Assembly: GCA_030340625.1 (NCBI GenBank)
Contig: JAOPHQ010000591.1
Coordinates: forward strand, 124,001-188,000
DNA: 64,000 nt
Origin: Merluccius polli
Lineage: Eukaryota; Chordata; Actinopteri; Gadiformes; Merlucciidae
Reading direction: 5' to 3'
Shown: one piece after another, positions 61,951 through 64,000 of the stretch
Position numbering within the stretch: the stretch's first letter is position 1
Layout: each line of letters starts with the position of its first letter
Made by a program: the position numbers and the translations under genes
Notes under the pieces: model-generated
Databases searched by the model: none
The model's input: only the letters and a program-made list of their open reading frames with translations
What the model was told of the DNA's origin: nothing

Positions 61951-64000
61951 CAGATACACAGATAGATTGATAGAGATACTATATATCTAGAAGGAAAAGG
62001 GAGGTGACCCCATCACTCTCATGGGTGTTGTTGGAAGGACCCCCCGGCTCTGCAATGCCTCTAGCTATGGGGCCATGGTGGCCACTGACCATCCCCTGCT
62101 GTGGTGCTGAGCTGCATGCACCATATCTTAGTTATTCAACTAGCGCCTAGTGCTGACAATAACCTCTCATGTGGCTTGACGCTACAACTCTCTCTCCTCT
62201 CTTCTCACTTTATTTTACACATATATATATAACACATATGATCTGTGAAGTATGAATCTCCTTGACTGGCCTTATCTTTTTCGCTTCCCTCGCTCCACAT
62301 ACAGTATACTACAATCATCTCTGCTGTAGTGTCATGCCTGCCATTCACTCTCCGCCTCCTTGTCATCACCCACCCCCCCCCCAACTGCGACCAACTTCAC
62401 GGGAGGCACATACCAGGGACCGTCTCCCCTCCTTCCTAGAGGCCCCATGACCAGGCACTCGTCAATTAACTCCACTAAATGCTACCCCCAAGATTGATCC
62501 ACTCTTGACTTTATACATTAAAACATTATGTCTGGCTGCCACTGTCCAATCAGAACTGTTAGAAACCCACCTATGGCTTGCCTACCATATAATGTTGGTG
62601 GGACAATATTTTAATTATGCTGCTATGTTGCTTAGCCAAAACCATGGACAAGTTGTATCTGTCCCAAAATCTATATTATGGTAAATTATGACTGCCACTT
62701 GTACTTATTTCACTATGCCGCACTGGGTGGAGGGTAGGACATGAAAAATAAAAGAAAAACCTTGACAGATCAACACCAATCACAGTCTAGCAGCTGCCCA
62801 ATAAGGCTCTAGGAGGCTACTGTAGCTTTACACACAATTCATTCTGCAATAGAAAGATCACTTTACCATTTTTTCTTTTATTTCCTTATCAGAGGCTGGG
62901 GATGGACCTGGAGTTGAGGCTGGGGCTGGATTTGGAGCTGGGGCTGGATTTGGAGCTGGGGTTGGAATTGGACAGGGGGTGAGGATGGGACATGAGGTGG
63001 ACTAGTAAGTGAGCTTGGGGATGGACTTGTCGCTAGGGGCTGGGACTTGTAGTGCGGTGGTGGTGACTTGTAGCTGCTCATTCATCCTATTACTCTTGAT
63101 CAGGCTTGCATAGCAGGCACTGATGCTTTGCGGTTTGCTTGGTTCCAAAACTGGCAAGCAGGACAAGGCTGAATTTTCTCTTTGTCATACTGAAATATAC
63201 ATATAAACACACACAGACAAATATTATTATGATTTCTAACAGGCAGCACATTTAAAAGTCATAAAGGTTGTCCTAAACCACAACACACAGAAATAGCCTT
63301 TACGACATTCAATGACAAAAATTAAAATTCATATAGGCTACCCCAAATGAACTAATGCTCGCGGATGCCTATTATTAGTCTTGGACCCGTTTAAACACTT
63401 TTTACATTGAAATCAAATGTGTTTTGAAAGCCTTGAATACCAATTGGAATGCAAGGTGAGGACATGAGTCAATCGCTATATACACGTCAGCACGCTCTGA
63501 TACAAATGTCAGGACATATATTTCTGACAAATAGAATTTTTATTTTATTATACTATGTTGTGTACAAATATATGTCCTGACATTTGTATTACACCAAAGG
63601 CTTGAAAATCGGTTGTAAACTCAGTGAGTTATGGTGACTTTAATCGTTGATAGACCTCTGCCTCTATTGACTAATGCAGGAAGTAGACGCGGCTTCCCCC
63701 GTCCCAAGATGGCGGCCGTGTTGACGTGCCTGACAAGCCCGAATGCGGCATCTATGTGTATATATCTTGCATGTGTCACATCATGCTTAATCACAACTGG
63801 GGGATATGCCTTCAGGGGTGGATTTGAAATGAATTTAACATATCTAAAACTCTAGCCTACCTTGGCTAATCTACTTTCTAGCATCTTACAGATTTGATTA
63901 AACGTGACACATCACTCTCGTAACTAGAACAGTGCACACAATAAGGCAATACAATGATAGGCGGCCTAAATAGGGTAAATAAATGTAAGTGTGCATCCAC
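61509..64000 (-). other. Distal right arm: mirrored introns and upstream region of the zinc-ribbon gene
   Basis: Matches 28919-31472 inverted. The GATA/ATCT microsatellite is much shorter than in the left arm. Substitutions and indels are frequent throughout. The YY1-like site (about 63703) and the 35-bp-arm hairpin (about 63500-63590) are retained. The final bases (GTGTGCATCCAC) mirror 28919, so the arm continues beyond. Confidence 0.85.

Larger units (their letters stand above)
50123..63188 (-). pseudogene. Zinc-ribbon-like protein gene, right copy, damaged
   Basis: Mirrored exons: D 50123-50174 (intact), C 61611-61654 (intact), B 61780-61847 (local changes where TGCCACACTTTTTG became TGCACACTATTATG on this strand) and A 62867-63188 (322 instead of 325 bases, repeat scrambled, frame broken). 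The Ty3 element again occupies the last intron. The damage is confined to the part of the arm with general indel noise, so it may be sequence error rather than real loss. Confidence 0.6.
47981..64000 (-). repeat. Giant inverted duplication, right arm
   Basis: Reverse complement of 28919-45084, continuing beyond the window. Identity is very high from about 48.0 to 57.3 kb, apart from a 106-bp gag deletion. It then carries frequent one-base indels to the end. Private differences of both arms lie mostly in homopolymers. Confidence 0.95.

Overview
This window looks like gene-poor DNA from a teleost fish. The evidence is long CA/GT and tetranucleotide microsatellites, tRNA-derived SINEs with the usual fish 3' tail, short inverted-repeat DNA transposons, an L2/Rex-type LINE scrap, and a Ty3/gypsy element with a PNMA-like gag. 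The species cannot be named from this sequence. No rRNA, intact tRNA, CRISPR array or bacterial-type gene was seen.

Positions 1-28.6 kb are repeat-rich intergenic or intronic DNA. They begin with a 52-bp satellite array (1-2410) that runs off the left edge and shows a 260-bp higher-order period. A 70-bp-arm hairpin follows, then SINEs, a 393-bp-arm inverted repeat (6855-7853), a duplicated segment with an insertion in one copy, hAT-like and TTAA-type MITEs, a three-copy repeat of about 260 bp (one copy carrying a Harbinger-type MITE with CAG target duplications), and a 33/35-bp minisatellite with a 303-bp higher-order unit (27951-28624). I found no convincing host exon here.

From 28.9 kb to the right edge the window is one large inverted duplication. 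The left arm (28919-45084) and right arm (47981-64000) flank a non-identical centre of about 2.9 kb. Each arm carries the same contents. The first is a small four-exon gene predicted to encode a 162-residue protein with two four-cysteine zinc-ribbon-like modules joined by a VQPQ repeat (left copy + strand, right copy - strand). The second is a Ty3/gypsy retrotransposon inserted antisense in the last intron of that gene, with 1.6-kb LTRs, PNMA-like gag, and protease-RT-RNase H-integrase. The third is a 990-bp DNA transposon inserted in the 5' LTR. The left pol is one 1449-codon frame; the right pol is broken by many one-base indels. Gag and pol are joined by what looks like a textbook -1 frameshift signal: TTTAAAC directly before the gag stop, a 6-nt spacer, then a 10-bp stem.

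The centre holds a Harbinger-like element (45527-46772) with a Myb/SANT-like remnant and a nested hAT MITE, then a degenerate telomere-like CCCTAA tract. Single-base indels become dense in the distal right arm (about 57.3-64 kb). The palindrome could therefore be a true segmental inverted duplication or partly an unpolished fold-back assembly artefact; sequence alone does not settle this.
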